Shown here: positions 1 to 8,472 of the stretch, piece by piece
Layout of the letters: each line of letters begins with the position of its first letter
Numbering within the stretch: position 1 is the stretch's first letter
Assembly: GCA_947456965.1 (NCBI GenBank)
Contig: CANGTU010000004.1
Span: 1 to 64,000, forward strand
Reading direction: 5' to 3'
DNA length: 64,000 bases
From: Flavobacteriales bacterium
GTDB lineage: Bacteria > Bacteroidota > Bacteroidia > Flavobacteriales_D > Sanyastnellaceae
Translations under genes and position numbers: made by a program
The notes under the pieces: generated by a model
The model's database searches: none
What the model saw: only the letters and a program-made list of their open reading frames with translations
Told to the model about the DNA's origin: nothing

Positions 1-114
1 CGTTTTCCGGAGGATTTCATGTTTGAGTTAACGCCGGAAGAGTTCGAATACTTGAGGTCACATTTTGTGACCTCAAGTTGGGGAGGCAGACGCTACCTCC
101 CGAAAGCGTTTACC
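1..114 (+). pseudogene. ORF6N-domain protein, truncated fragment
   Basis: The frame is open from the window edge and reads [10 protein letters not shown], then [17 protein letters not shown] and KAFT. This is the conserved N-terminal core of ORF6N (KilA-N-related) DNA-binding proteins, which are common in Bacteroidota and phages. Family members normally continue after the AFT residues with an EQGVAML-type segment. Here the homology stops at the Thr codon (112-114), and the frame then reads through a 7-bp tandem array as meaningless Ser/Arg/Pro repeats to a stop near 276. The 3' two thirds of the gene are missing, so this is almost certainly non-functional. The true 5' end lies outside the window. 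The family call rests on recall of the motif, not on a search. Confidence 0.6.
51..77. repeat. Perfect 11-bp inverted repeat inside the ORF6N fragment
   Basis: CTTGAGGTCAC (51-61) is followed by a 5-nt spacer and then its exact reverse complement GTGACCTCAAG (67-77). It lies in the codons for the LRSHFVTSS part of the ORF6N motif. No T-run follows on the plus strand, so it is not an obvious intrinsic terminator. Confidence 0.8.
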
Positions 115-272
115 GCATCCCGATTCCCGCATCCCGCGTCCCGCGTCCCGAGTCCCGATTCCCGCATCCCGCATCCCGCATCCCGAGTCCCGAGTCCCGC
201 CTCCCGAGTCCCGCCTCCCGCGTCCCGCCTCCCGCGTCCCGCGTCCCGCCTCCCGAGTCCCGAGTCCCGAGT
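112..272. repeat. Heptanucleotide tandem array, consensus CCCGNNT
   Basis: From 119 to 272 there are 22 contiguous 7-bp units of form CCCGNNT, preceded by one degenerate unit ACCGCAT (112-118). The five invariant positions are never broken, and the variable dinucleotide takes only the values AT, CA, CG, AG and CC. No reading frame on either strand can contain a stop codon in this pattern, which explains the long spurious open frames across it. The complementary strand has GGG tracts every 7 nt with 4-nt loops, a canonical G-quadruplex pattern. The array ends 1 nt before the stop codon (275-273) of the minus-strand dehydrogenase, so it would form the start of that mRNA's 3' untranslated region. 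Confidence 0.95.
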
Positions 273-1547
273 CTAATACAGTCTTTCCTGCGCATTATCC
301 ACGGCGAATACTTCCTGGTTGTAGAAGTTGAACACCTTGGCCGCCTTAGGCAGATGGGGAAGGAGCGAGGAGAAGCCTTTTTTACATACCACCACGAGTT
401 CTGCACCAGCAAAGGCCTTCGAAGGGTCGGTGACGATATATTTTACCACATTTGGCTGCTCAATGCGCAGCGTGGTAAGGTTGATGTCGGCGTCATACAC
501 AGTCAGCGCAACACCCCGCACTCCCAGGGAAGATGCGAGGAAGAGCATCGGGCTTTCGCGCACGTCATCGGTACCGCTTTTAAAGGTGAGTCCAAACATC
601 GCCACGCGCTTCGCTCCGCTTTGGATGATCCGCTCTTCGAGTCGCTTGAGTTGATCGGAGTTGGTTTGCAAAATGCCGCGCATGACGGGCAGGTCAAGCC
701 CTTTCTGCTGGGCAAGGTGATTGATCGCGCGCATGTCTTTCGGCAGGCATGATCCTCCAAACGGCAGGCCGGGGCGCAAATACGTCTCGGCGACATTGAG
801 GTGCTTGTCCATCAGAAAAATCCTATTGGCTGTCTGCACATCCACGCCGTACGCGGAACCAATCGTGTACGCCTCATTCACAAAAGCAATTTTCATTGCA
901 TGAAAGGCATTGTCCACGTATTTCACGAATTCTGCTGTGCGATAGTCAGTATAGACAATCGGGATTTCGGCGCTGTATGACATGAGCTCATGCAGGAGCT
1001 CATCGCGCTCACCGGCCGCTCCAATGACGATGCGCGAGCAGTGGAAGAAGTCATTCACTGCACTGCCTTCCCTCAGAAATTCCGGGAGAAATGCCACACG
1101 GACGCGGGCCATGTCCTCACCGAGCACGCGCTCGAGTACAGGTAAAATGTGTTGTTCAATGGTGCCCGGCGGAATGGTGCTCCGGTATACAATGGTGTAA
1201 CGGGCATCACTGACCTTGAGGTGGCCCGCAAGCTCCAGCGTGGTATTGATGGTGAAATCGAGGTTGACGGTGCCGTCGGCCTGACTGGGCGTGCCAACGC
1301 AAACGAGCGCAAGGTCTGTAGCCATTACCACCTGCGCTGCATCTGTGGTAGCGTGAATGCTTCCGCTTTTGATGCCGGCTGAAAGAAGTTCATCTACACC
1401 GGGCTCGTAAATGGGGCTTTTACCCGCACGAATCGCATCCACCTTCTGGCTCTTGATGTCGCAGCCCCATACCGTGTGCCCGAGTTTCGAGAAGCACGCC
1501 ATGTTTACCACGCCTACGTAGCCCAATCCGAAAACCGCAATATTCAT
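273..1547 (-). CDS. Nucleotide-sugar dehydrogenase, GDP-mannose 6-dehydrogenase (AlgD) type
   Basis: NAD-dependent four-electron oxidation of a nucleotide hexose to the uronic acid, supplying exopolysaccharide synthesis in the cytoplasm. The 424-residue protein has the Rossmann motif GLGYVG (residues 7-12), the PEFLREG segment (155-161) and the catalytic-cysteine motif GGSCLPKD (Cys267). The Leu after the Cys and the overall N-terminal pattern fit AlgD better than UDP-glucose dehydrogenase, which usually has GGSCFPKD, but the substrate is an inference. Its start codon overlaps the stop of the upstream glycosyltransferase by 4 bp, so the two are probably translationally coupled. The stop codon directly abuts the heptamer array. 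The full length is typical of the family. Confidence 0.9.
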   Translation of the reverse strand: MNIAVFGLGYVGVVNMACFSKLGHTVWGCDIKSQKVDAIRAGKSPIYEPGVDELLSAGIKSGSIHATTDAAQVVMATDLALVCVGTPSQADGTVNLDFTINTTLELAGHLKVSDARYTIVYRSTIPPGTIEQHILPVLERVLGEDMARVRVAFLPEFLREGSAVNDFFHCSRIVIGAAGERDELLHELMSYSAEIPIVYTDYRTAEFVKYVDNAFHAMKIAFVNEAYTIGSAYGVDVQTANRIFLMDKHLNVAETYLRPGLPFGGSCLPKDMRAINHLAQQKGLDLPVMRGILQTNSDQLKRLEERIIQSGAKRVAMFGLTFKSGTDDVRESPMLFLASSLGVRGVALTVYDADINLTTLRIEQPNVVKYIVTDPSKAFAGAELVVVCKKGFSSLLPHLPKAAKVFNFYNQEVFAVDNAQERLY

Positions 1548-2599
1548 TTCGTCAATGCCATTTGGTACACCTCCATCGTGCGCCGGGCTATTGCTTCCCA
1601 GTCAAACGCCGATGCGGCCGCGAAGGTAGTGGCTTTCAGCGCTGCATACTCTTCTTCAGGCAGGTCCATTACCTCTCCGAGTTTTTGAATTGCAGAGGAA
1701 AGATCATCACGCTCATACAATCGCACTGCGGGTTCAGGGATCATGAACTTTCCACCGAACACATCGGTCATCACTACAGGCAATCCCATCGCCATGGCTT
1801 CAAGCAGCGCATTGTTGCCCGAGGCCGAGGTAACCGGGATGTAGAGCACGCGTGCCGTGAAGAGGCGTTGCATCAGCGCATCATCTGATAAGGCTTCATG
1901 CAGGGTCACATTGCCCAGCGGTGCAAGCAGCTCTTTTACGTGCGTATCAAACCCGCGGTTCACCACGTGAAAGTGCCAGTGCGGATGTGCTGTGGCAGCG
2001 CGCAGGGCTGTGTCGCGCAAAAACTCCCAGTCGCGCAGCCAGTTGCCCACAGTCAGAATGGCCATGCCATCTGTTTTTCGTTGTTCCTGCTGAAAGCGCT
2101 GATATGCTTCGCGAAACCGTCCGAGATGCACACCGAGCGGAATCACATGGATGCGCTCCGCAGGCATCACCTTGCTCAGCACTCGCTTCTGATTCTCTTC
2201 GGTGACAATAGCCGCAGCGAGCCGTGAAAAGCGGTTTTGGGTAATTAAATGAGTCAGCCGTCCGATGCGGCCGCGCAGATCGCCGCGCATGATTTCCCGC
2301 TCCAGCATCTCTGCCGGCTGATGAAATGTGGCCACTATGGGCAAATCGCCCAGCAGCCAGGGGCTGAATCTGAAGTAGTCCTCGCCATACAGGATGTGCA
2401 CGAGGTCCACCTGATGCCGGTGCTTACGGGCATCCCATTCAAATATCCATTGGTACCTGGCGCGCAAATCGGAAAGGTGCAGGCCAGATTGTTCATCCCG
2501 TCCGAGGGTTACCGAAGGACGAACAAACTTCAGGATCTGCTTGTAGCCCGCATGTTCGCCGTGGTGGATGAAATCCGTTCGGATAGCGAGAACGCGCAT
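1544..2599 (-). CDS. Glycosyltransferase, GT4/GT-B family
   Basis: Cytoplasmic sugar transferase of 351 residues, probably for surface polysaccharide. The C-terminal half carries the GT4 donor-binding signature, seen as SASGNNALLEAMAMGLPVV, including the Glu of the usual E-x7-E region, and a preceding ILTVGNW strand typical of the second Rossmann fold. The N-terminal acceptor domain (HGEHAGYKQ, VHILYGEDY) is divergent, so the acceptor cannot be named. It sits between a DUF1761 gene (7 bp upstream) and the AlgD-type dehydrogenase (4-bp overlap). This suggests one operon in which the dehydrogenase makes the uronic-acid donor. Confidence 0.85.
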   Translation of the reverse strand: MRVLAIRTDFIHHGEHAGYKQILKFVRPSVTLGRDEQSGLHLSDLRARYQWIFEWDARKHRHQVDLVHILYGEDYFRFSPWLLGDLPIVATFHQPAEMLEREIMRGDLRGRIGRLTHLITQNRFSRLAAAIVTEENQKRVLSKVMPAERIHVIPLGVHLGRFREAYQRFQQEQRKTDGMAILTVGNWLRDWEFLRDTALRAATAHPHWHFHVVNRGFDTHVKELLAPLGNVTLHEALSDDALMQRLFTARVLYIPVTSASGNNALLEAMAMGLPVVMTDVFGGKFMIPEPAVRLYERDDLSSAIQKLGEVMDLPEEEYAALKATTFAAASAFDWEAIARRTMEVYQMALTK

Positions 2600-2606
2600 G
2601 GTATGA

Positions 2607-3101
2607 TCAGCTCCACTGACAAATTACACCACCCATGAGGGAGAGGGCCACGATCCAGTAAAGCGTATGAATGGCCAGGTATCTGAAACCCTTACGTTCG
2701 AACAAGGTTTGGATGCCCAGTACTGGCAGCACGAAGAACAGGGCTGACAATACGCCGTGAAAGGCGCCATGGCGGAAGGTACGGAATTCGAGGCCGTATT
2801 TCTGCTTGAACGACTGGAGCTCATTCATCACGTCAGAGCCGTCTTGACCATAGCCTTTTACGCCCATCACAATGGAGTCGAGGTGGGCCTGGTGGATCAC
2901 GAGGTAGTTCACCTGTATGCCCAGCATAAAACTAAGGAGGAGGGAAAGAGCGAAGATGAGCGCCAGATTGGATCTCCGAAGTTTTTCTTCAGTCAGGTCG
3001 GCTGCTTTTATCCAGGCCTTTCCAAGCACAGCAGGGTGATACCAGATAAACGCAATTGCGGGCGGAATGGCCGCCGCGATGATGTTGACGAGGAGACTCA
3101 T
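2607..3101 (-). CDS. DUF1761 family membrane protein
   Basis: 164 residues with about four hydrophobic segments: residues 3-20, 46-68, about 110-130 and about 137-160. The N-terminal pattern, with FIWYHP followed by GKAWIKAADLTEE, is characteristic of DUF1761 proteins, small inner-membrane proteins of unknown function. An extramembrane loop of about 35 residues (LDSIVMGVKGYGQDGSDV and following) lies between the second and third segments. It is the first gene of the minus-strand run with the glycosyltransferase and dehydrogenase, but nothing links it functionally to sugar metabolism. Confidence 0.75.
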   Translation of the reverse strand: MSLLVNIIAAAIPPAIAFIWYHPAVLGKAWIKAADLTEEKLRRSNLALIFALSLLLSFMLGIQVNYLVIHQAHLDSIVMGVKGYGQDGSDVMNELQSFKQKYGLEFRTFRHGAFHGVLSALFFVLPVLGIQTLFERKGFRYLAIHTLYWIVALSLMGGVICQWS

Positions 3102-3387
3102 GGCGGATAGAGGGTTTTGTGAGGATGAGGTCTAAGGGATGCAATCTGATTTTATTCCGATCCATAACGCCTGTTAGAATTAACCTGGCCTGAATGACCG
3201 GGCTCTTGTCTTCCTGGCATGTTGAATCAACTGTGCGAAACCGACTGCATCATTCCGCACAATCCAGGATCAAACATACGAATGAGCGCTGGCCCACCGG
3301 ACGAGCCGGAATGCAGAAGGCAGATTCAGGGACAGGCCCGGTAAATTCGTCTGCCGGCCGTAAGCTGGAATTTCACGAAACGCACCG

Positions 3388-6300
3388 CTAGCCTCCCGAG
3401 AACCAATACATATCAATTTCCCCCTTGTTCTTGGCAGAAACCTTCCCCCTGTGCGAGCAGTACTCCGGATTTCCAAGATGCCTGAAGGTAGCGCCTGACA
3501 GGTTGATCTTTCCCGCCTCGCTGTGCTGCTCCATGCGCGCCGCTGTGTTGACTGTATCGCCCCAGATGTCGTAGGCGAACTTCCGCGTTCCCACCACACC
3601 GGCAATCACCGGTCCGGTATGCATACCGATGCGCAACTCAAAGCACACCTTGGAAGCGCGCTGCCTCTCGGTATTGAGTTTTTCCATCTCCCTCAGGAAG
3701 GTTTTGGCTACATCCAACATCAGTTCCGCACTGTTATGGGCAGGAATTGGAACGCCGGAAACACAGATGTAGCAATCGCCGACTGTTTTGATTTTTTCTA
3801 CACCGGCCTGGGTTACGATCTGATCGAACAGTTTGTAGTACTCATCAATCGTGGAAACCAGGTCTTCCGGTGAAAGGAGCTCGGCGGCAGCAGTAAAGTT
3901 TTTGAAATCAGCGAACATGACGGTGGCATCATCAAACTTCCGGGCCTTCGCCTTACCGGATGCTTTTAACTCATCCGCCACGTCTTGCGGCAGAATGTTC
4001 AGCAACAGATCGTCGGCTTTCTTTTTTTCCTCAGCCAGTTCTGCTGTCCGCTCTTTTACCTTTTGCTCCAGGTTATTGTAAAGTATTGCATGATCGAGTG
4101 AAATAGCAATCTGGCCCGAGAGAATATTCAGCACCTCCACCCGGCTGCTTGTGAAGGCTCTATCCAGCAAGTCATTGCGCAATAGTACCACGCCTGTTAC
4201 TTTGCCCTGATTGATAAAGGGAATACAAGCCAGAGAGCGAGGAGTGTTGTTGCGGAACCAGGGATCATGGGCAAAGCGCTGCCGGTCCGCGCTTTCCTGA
4301 ATCAGCACCAGTTGTTGCGTGGCAATCACAAACTCCACCAGTGAGGTGGGAATGAGGTGCTGGTTTTCCAGCGGGGCTGAATTTGGCGATACGCGCTGTG
4401 TGCCGTCTGCATGAACCTCAGCTGCGATAACCAGTCCATCGGCTGATGGCAGTATGAAATACCCATTCTGCGCACCGGCATTCTCAATAAGGATATGCAT
4501 CATCTTACCCAGCAGCTGATCCAGAAGAATCTCTCCGGAAATGGCCTTGACACTTTTTACAATGCTGAGCAAGTCGATTTGATTTGAGGATGTGCCCGTT
4601 TGACTTGTTGAGATACTCGACAGCTTTCCGGGTGCACTGAACCACGTCGTGGTCAGGGCATCCACTTTGGAAGAGCAACCCCACTCCATATAGATACGAA
4701 CGGCATCTTCGGCAGTTCGCCTGGCCTCCTGCACTTTCCCCGCCTGTTGGAGGGCGGTGGCCAGAAACTCAAGGGCCAATCCCTGCTCTATGATGGACCG
4801 GCTTTGTTGGGTCAGAGGAATGGCTTCCTGAAACAGTTCAACGGCTGCCTCACAGCGTCCTTCGCACAAGGCCAGCATGCCTTCGGCAAGGCGCAGCCGT
4901 GGAAGATGATGCAGGGGCGCGAATTTGGCCCACCTGCGCATCTGGCCGAGAGCACTTTGAATACTCTTTTTCTCGGACGAGGTTAGTGCTTTGTTCTCTG
5001 CAATCGCCCGCCCGAGCATGTAGCTGCTTGATATCAGTGGAATCAGTGCTGCATGGGCCGTGCCGAGGATGCTCTCCTGGTTTGCCACCAGATCGGTTAT
5101 CAAGGCATCTGTTTTTTCAAACCGTCCCAGGATCAGGTTTTCCCAAAGCTTGATCCCGGCTAAGCTGGTGAGGCCGATCTTATCGTTCGCCCGGGTAAAG
5201 AGTGTTTTAAACTCTTCATAGTAATCTTCCTCATTGTCCGCGATCGGGGCAGACCGGGTCAGGTAACGGAGATGCGCCAGATACATGCGGCAGTAGTTGC
5301 GCACCGTTTCCTGGTGAAATTGTGCCGCCAGTTGTTCCGATTCTTCAAAACGCTGCAGGGAGGTTTCCAAGGTCGCATCCTTGTTGTAGATAAAGAAGGA
5401 CTGGATGTAATGGCAGAACGTTCCGTACATGTAATCTCCTTGCTGCAGGCCGGCGCGGTAGCCTTTTTCCAGTTCTTCTGTGCAGAAGGACCAATCAGCT
5501 GACCAGTGCTGCAGGAAGAAGGCGTGAATGAATCGTGCGGCCGCCTCTACCTCCTGCGCTTTCAGCGTTTCGGCCAGGGGCATGAGCTGTTTGCCGATGA
5601 TCCCGCCGTTTTCGAGCTCTCCGAGTATACCGGACAGGACAATTCCGAATGAACCATACATCAGCACACTTTCCGGGCTGTTGCCGTATTTCACAGAACG
5701 CTGCACAGCCGTATTGATGATCAGGGGATAAATGGTGGGCAGCGAACTGAGCACTCCGGGCGCAGCTGCCGTGCATAAGCGCATGATGGCCAGCTGGCGC
5801 TGATCCGTCATGGCGGGAAAGCGGGTCAGCGAACTCAGTTTTTTTCCTGGTAACACCATCTTGGTTTTAATCACCGATAATATGATGTTCAATTTCCCGG
5901 ACTTTTCGGGAAACTTTACCCCCAGATCGCGCAAAGCCTTCAATCCAATTTCGGCAGACCGGCTGTGCTCCTTGCTGTTGAAGTAATGCCGGACGAGATA
6001 CTCGATGACCGGGGTCTTGTCCAGCACATCCCTGGCATGTGTTTCCACGTGCCGCAAGGCCTGAAGCAGGGCCCCTTCTTCTGAGCATACATAGGCCGCC
6101 TCGGCATACTGCTCATAGAGCCGCAATACTTCCTCGTAGTGCTCATCCCAGGCCTGAGTTTCCAGAAGGTCAATGGACTGCTTGTAATAATAGAAGGCCT
6201 GCACAAATGCCACAGCTTTCCGGGCTTTTTTTCCGGCCTCCTGATTCAATTGCTGGATCTGCCTGCGTTCAGCAGGCGTGAGCCAGGACTCTCCTTTGTT

Positions 6301-8472
6301 CAGGTGGTTCACAAGCTCAAAGAGCCAATCTTCATTGGTGACATAACTGCCTTCCTCCTGCAAAAGCCGCCCGATTTGCCGATGCGTGAGTTTGCGGTTG
6401 GCCTCCGGCATCAGCCCATAAGCGGCTTGCTGAACCCTGTCATGGGCAAACCGAAAGAATACCTTGGAATGGTCTTCAAAATATCCGGCAATGGGCTTGA
6501 ATGCCTGATGCTCCGGGACTAACAGCCGGTCCTCCAGGGCTGGCCTTAACAGAGTGACCACCTCCATAGGATTGCGGCGTCCGGAAACAACGCACAGTAA
6601 GCCAATCTCAAACCGGTTGCCGATACAGGCGGCCATGGTCAGCATATCGAGGGTCGGCTGCGGGTATCTCCTCAGTTTGTCCTCCATAAACTCGGCTACG
6701 TTCTCCGAAATATGGATGGTTTGTATGCCCTCCAGATTGACGGTCCAACCGCCTTTTTCTGATTCGTACCGAATGAATTTTTCCTCGTTGATTTTCTGAA
6801 GCAATTGCTTCACAAAAAAGCAATTGCCGCGCGTTTTTTCGAAGATCAGCCGGGTGAACTCCTCCGAAGGATCGGTTTGGAGCGTATCGCTCAGGAGGTT
6901 TTTCACATCCGAGACAAGCAAGCTCTCAATCCGGATTTCCGCAGCAGGCTCCAACCTCAGATTCACCAGCTCTTGCCTGGCCTGAATAAATGGATGCACG
7001 CCTTCCGTTTTCTGATCGCGCACGGCGCAAATCATCAAGAGACCCTTCAGTGTGGTGCGGGTCATGAGGTTCTTCCAAAGGTCAATACTCGCCTCATCAG
7101 CCCACTGCCAGTCATCGATAAATACCACTACTGGCCTGCGCATGGAGCATATTCCTTCAATCAGGAGCGAAACGGCGTAAGTGAATCGGTTTTGTTCTTC
7201 CAACCCGTATAATCGGGGCAGGGGTTGCTGCCGCCCCAGTAAAATCTCCAACCGCGGAACAAGCGGGATGAGCGCCGCTCCCAGAGGACCAAGCAGCTCT
7301 GCCAGATGCTTGCCCAATTGATCCCGCTTCGAGGACTGCGCGGAAAGCAACTGATCAACCATGTCATCCAGTACTTTTTTCCAGCCATGAAAAGGCGTGT
7401 TTCGCTGAAGCTGGTCAAACTTGGAAGAAACAAAAATTCCCTGATTCAACGCAACTGTGGTGATGAGCTCGTTCACCAGGCTCGTTTTTCCTACGCCGCT
7501 TTTGCCGGATAAGTACACGAGATGTTGCTTGCCTTCGCCACACTCATTCAGCATCCTTTGCAGTTCGGTCAGCTCCTTTTCCCGCCCGTACAATTTTTCC
7601 GGGATGAGCAGTTGCTGCTTGAGATCCCGGGTTCCAGGGGGGAAAGGCGAGATCGCCCCCTCCATTTTCAGCGACAATTGGCAACGCTCCAGATCGTGAA
7701 TCAGCCCGTCTATACTCTGGTAGCGTTTATCTGGCTCCTTTTCCAGCAGCATGGCCAATATGGCGGAAATCTGTTGAGGAACATCAGGGTTGACCGTATG
7801 CGCATCATCGGGAATCACGGCCAGATGAGCATGAATCTGAGACAGCACATCTGATCCTTCAAACACCGTCCTGCCCGTGAACAGCTCAAACATGGTGGCT
7901 CCCAGACTGTATAAGTCGCTGCGGTGATCAAGTGTCCTGCTTACTCGCCCTGTCTGCTCCGGTGAGAGGTAAGGGACGGTTCCCTCCACGGAATTCCCTC
8001 CCTGAAGCATCCGGTTGGGCAAGGACAGATCGGTACTCAGTTCAAAGTCAATCCACCCCACCTGGCCAGGGTCAGAGGATACGATGAGGTTTCCAGGACT
8101 GATGTCCTTGTGGACCAGTTGAAGGGCATGCATGGGCCGGAGTTCCCGGCACGCAGCAATAAACAGGGTGAGTTTTTGCTCCAGCGTGAGTCTGTTCTCA
8201 CGGATGATTGTGTCCAGACTTCGGCCCGGATAATAACGCCTGACCAGCAGCCGGCGGCCGTTCTCCATAAAGGCTCCCGAATCATCCTCTCCCGTGAGTA
8301 TAGTCTGAACACGCGCTTCATTATGAAATCGGGTAGAAACACCTAAGGAACTTTCGTCTTCCTGGAATTGCTTGACAATCCATTCTCCCCGGTCCGGATG
8401 AGTGCCTCGTGAAATAATGGTCCGCTCACTGCGGTAAATCTCTTCTTTGATTTCCGGCAAACTCTTCATCAT
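3388..8472 (-). CDS. Ser/Thr kinase - AAA ATPase - GAF - class III adenylate cyclase fusion
   Basis: A 1694-residue cytosolic signalling protein. A protein kinase domain (about 18-270) has Lys34, Glu52, HKD (121-123), Asn128 and Asp142 in a DFE variant of DFG. An AAA/STAND-type ATPase follows, with Walker A GKSGVGKT (323-330) and a Walker B-like VVVFIDDWQWAD. A long helical TPR-like region leads to a GAF domain (near 1330-1470), a coiled coil (LEQKVKERTAELAEEKKK) and a class III cyclase (about 1515-1680). The cyclase has both metal aspartates (Asp1522 and Asp1566), Lys1562 and Asp1635 as expected for ATP specificity, and Asn1642/Arg1646. Relatives often end in a histidine kinase; here a cAMP-forming domain takes that place. 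The start overlaps the stop of the carotenoid oxygenase by 4 bp, which implies coupled translation. Confidence 0.92.
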   Translation of the reverse strand: MMKSLPEIKEEIYRSERTIISRGTHPDRGEWIVKQFQEDESSLGVSTRFHNEARVQTILTGEDDSGAFMENGRRLLVRRYYPGRSLDTIIRENRLTLEQKLTLFIAACRELRPMHALQLVHKDISPGNLIVSSDPGQVGWIDFELSTDLSLPNRMLQGGNSVEGTVPYLSPEQTGRVSRTLDHRSDLYSLGATMFELFTGRTVFEGSDVLSQIHAHLAVIPDDAHTVNPDVPQQISAILAMLLEKEPDKRYQSIDGLIHDLERCQLSLKMEGAISPFPPGTRDLKQQLLIPEKLYGREKELTELQRMLNECGEGKQHLVYLSGKSGVGKTSLVNELITTVALNQGIFVSSKFDQLQRNTPFHGWKKVLDDMVDQLLSAQSSKRDQLGKHLAELLGPLGAALIPLVPRLEILLGRQQPLPRLYGLEEQNRFTYAVSLLIEGICSMRRPVVVFIDDWQWADEASIDLWKNLMTRTTLKGLLMICAVRDQKTEGVHPFIQARQELVNLRLEPAAEIRIESLLVSDVKNLLSDTLQTDPSEEFTRLIFEKTRGNCFFVKQLLQKINEEKFIRYESEKGGWTVNLEGIQTIHISENVAEFMEDKLRRYPQPTLDMLTMAACIGNRFEIGLLCVVSGRRNPMEVVTLLRPALEDRLLVPEHQAFKPIAGYFEDHSKVFFRFAHDRVQQAAYGLMPEANRKLTHRQIGRLLQEEGSYVTNEDWLFELVNHLNKGESWLTPAERRQIQQLNQEAGKKARKAVAFVQAFYYYKQSIDLLETQAWDEHYEEVLRLYEQYAEAAYVCSEEGALLQALRHVETHARDVLDKTPVIEYLVRHYFNSKEHSRSAEIGLKALRDLGVKFPEKSGKLNIILSVIKTKMVLPGKKLSSLTRFPAMTDQRQLAIMRLCTAAAPGVLSSLPTIYPLIINTAVQRSVKYGNSPESVLMYGSFGIVLSGILGELENGGIIGKQLMPLAETLKAQEVEAAARFIHAFFLQHWSADWSFCTEELEKGYRAGLQQGDYMYGTFCHYIQSFFIYNKDATLETSLQRFEESEQLAAQFHQETVRNYCRMYLAHLRYLTRSAPIADNEEDYYEEFKTLFTRANDKIGLTSLAGIKLWENLILGRFEKTDALITDLVANQESILGTAHAALIPLISSSYMLGRAIAENKALTSSEKKSIQSALGQMRRWAKFAPLHHLPRLRLAEGMLALCEGRCEAAVELFQEAIPLTQQSRSIIEQGLALEFLATALQQAGKVQEARRTAEDAVRIYMEWGCSSKVDALTTTWFSAPGKLSSISTSQTGTSSNQIDLLSIVKSVKAISGEILLDQLLGKMMHILIENAGAQNGYFILPSADGLVIAAEVHADGTQRVSPNSAPLENQHLIPTSLVEFVIATQQLVLIQESADRQRFAHDPWFRNNTPRSLACIPFINQGKVTGVVLLRNDLLDRAFTSSRVEVLNILSGQIAISLDHAILYNNLEQKVKERTAELAEEKKKADDLLLNILPQDVADELKASGKAKARKFDDATVMFADFKNFTAAAELLSPEDLVSTIDEYYKLFDQIVTQAGVEKIKTVGDCYICVSGVPIPAHNSAELMLDVAKTFLREMEKLNTERQRASKVCFELRIGMHTGPVIAGVVGTRKFAYDIWGDTVNTAARMEQHSEAGKINLSGATFRHLGNPEYCSHRGKVSAKNKGEIDMYWFSGG

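Noticed and set aside
112-272. CRISPR array
   Set aside because: Units are 7 bp with no spacers and no cas genes are in the window. It is a simple tandem repeat.
78-752. Long plus-strand open frames over the heptamer array running into the dehydrogenase gene
   Set aside because: The array cannot encode a stop in any frame, and beyond it the frame is antisense to the well-supported dehydrogenase. The predicted Ser/Arg/Pro repeat proteins are artefacts.
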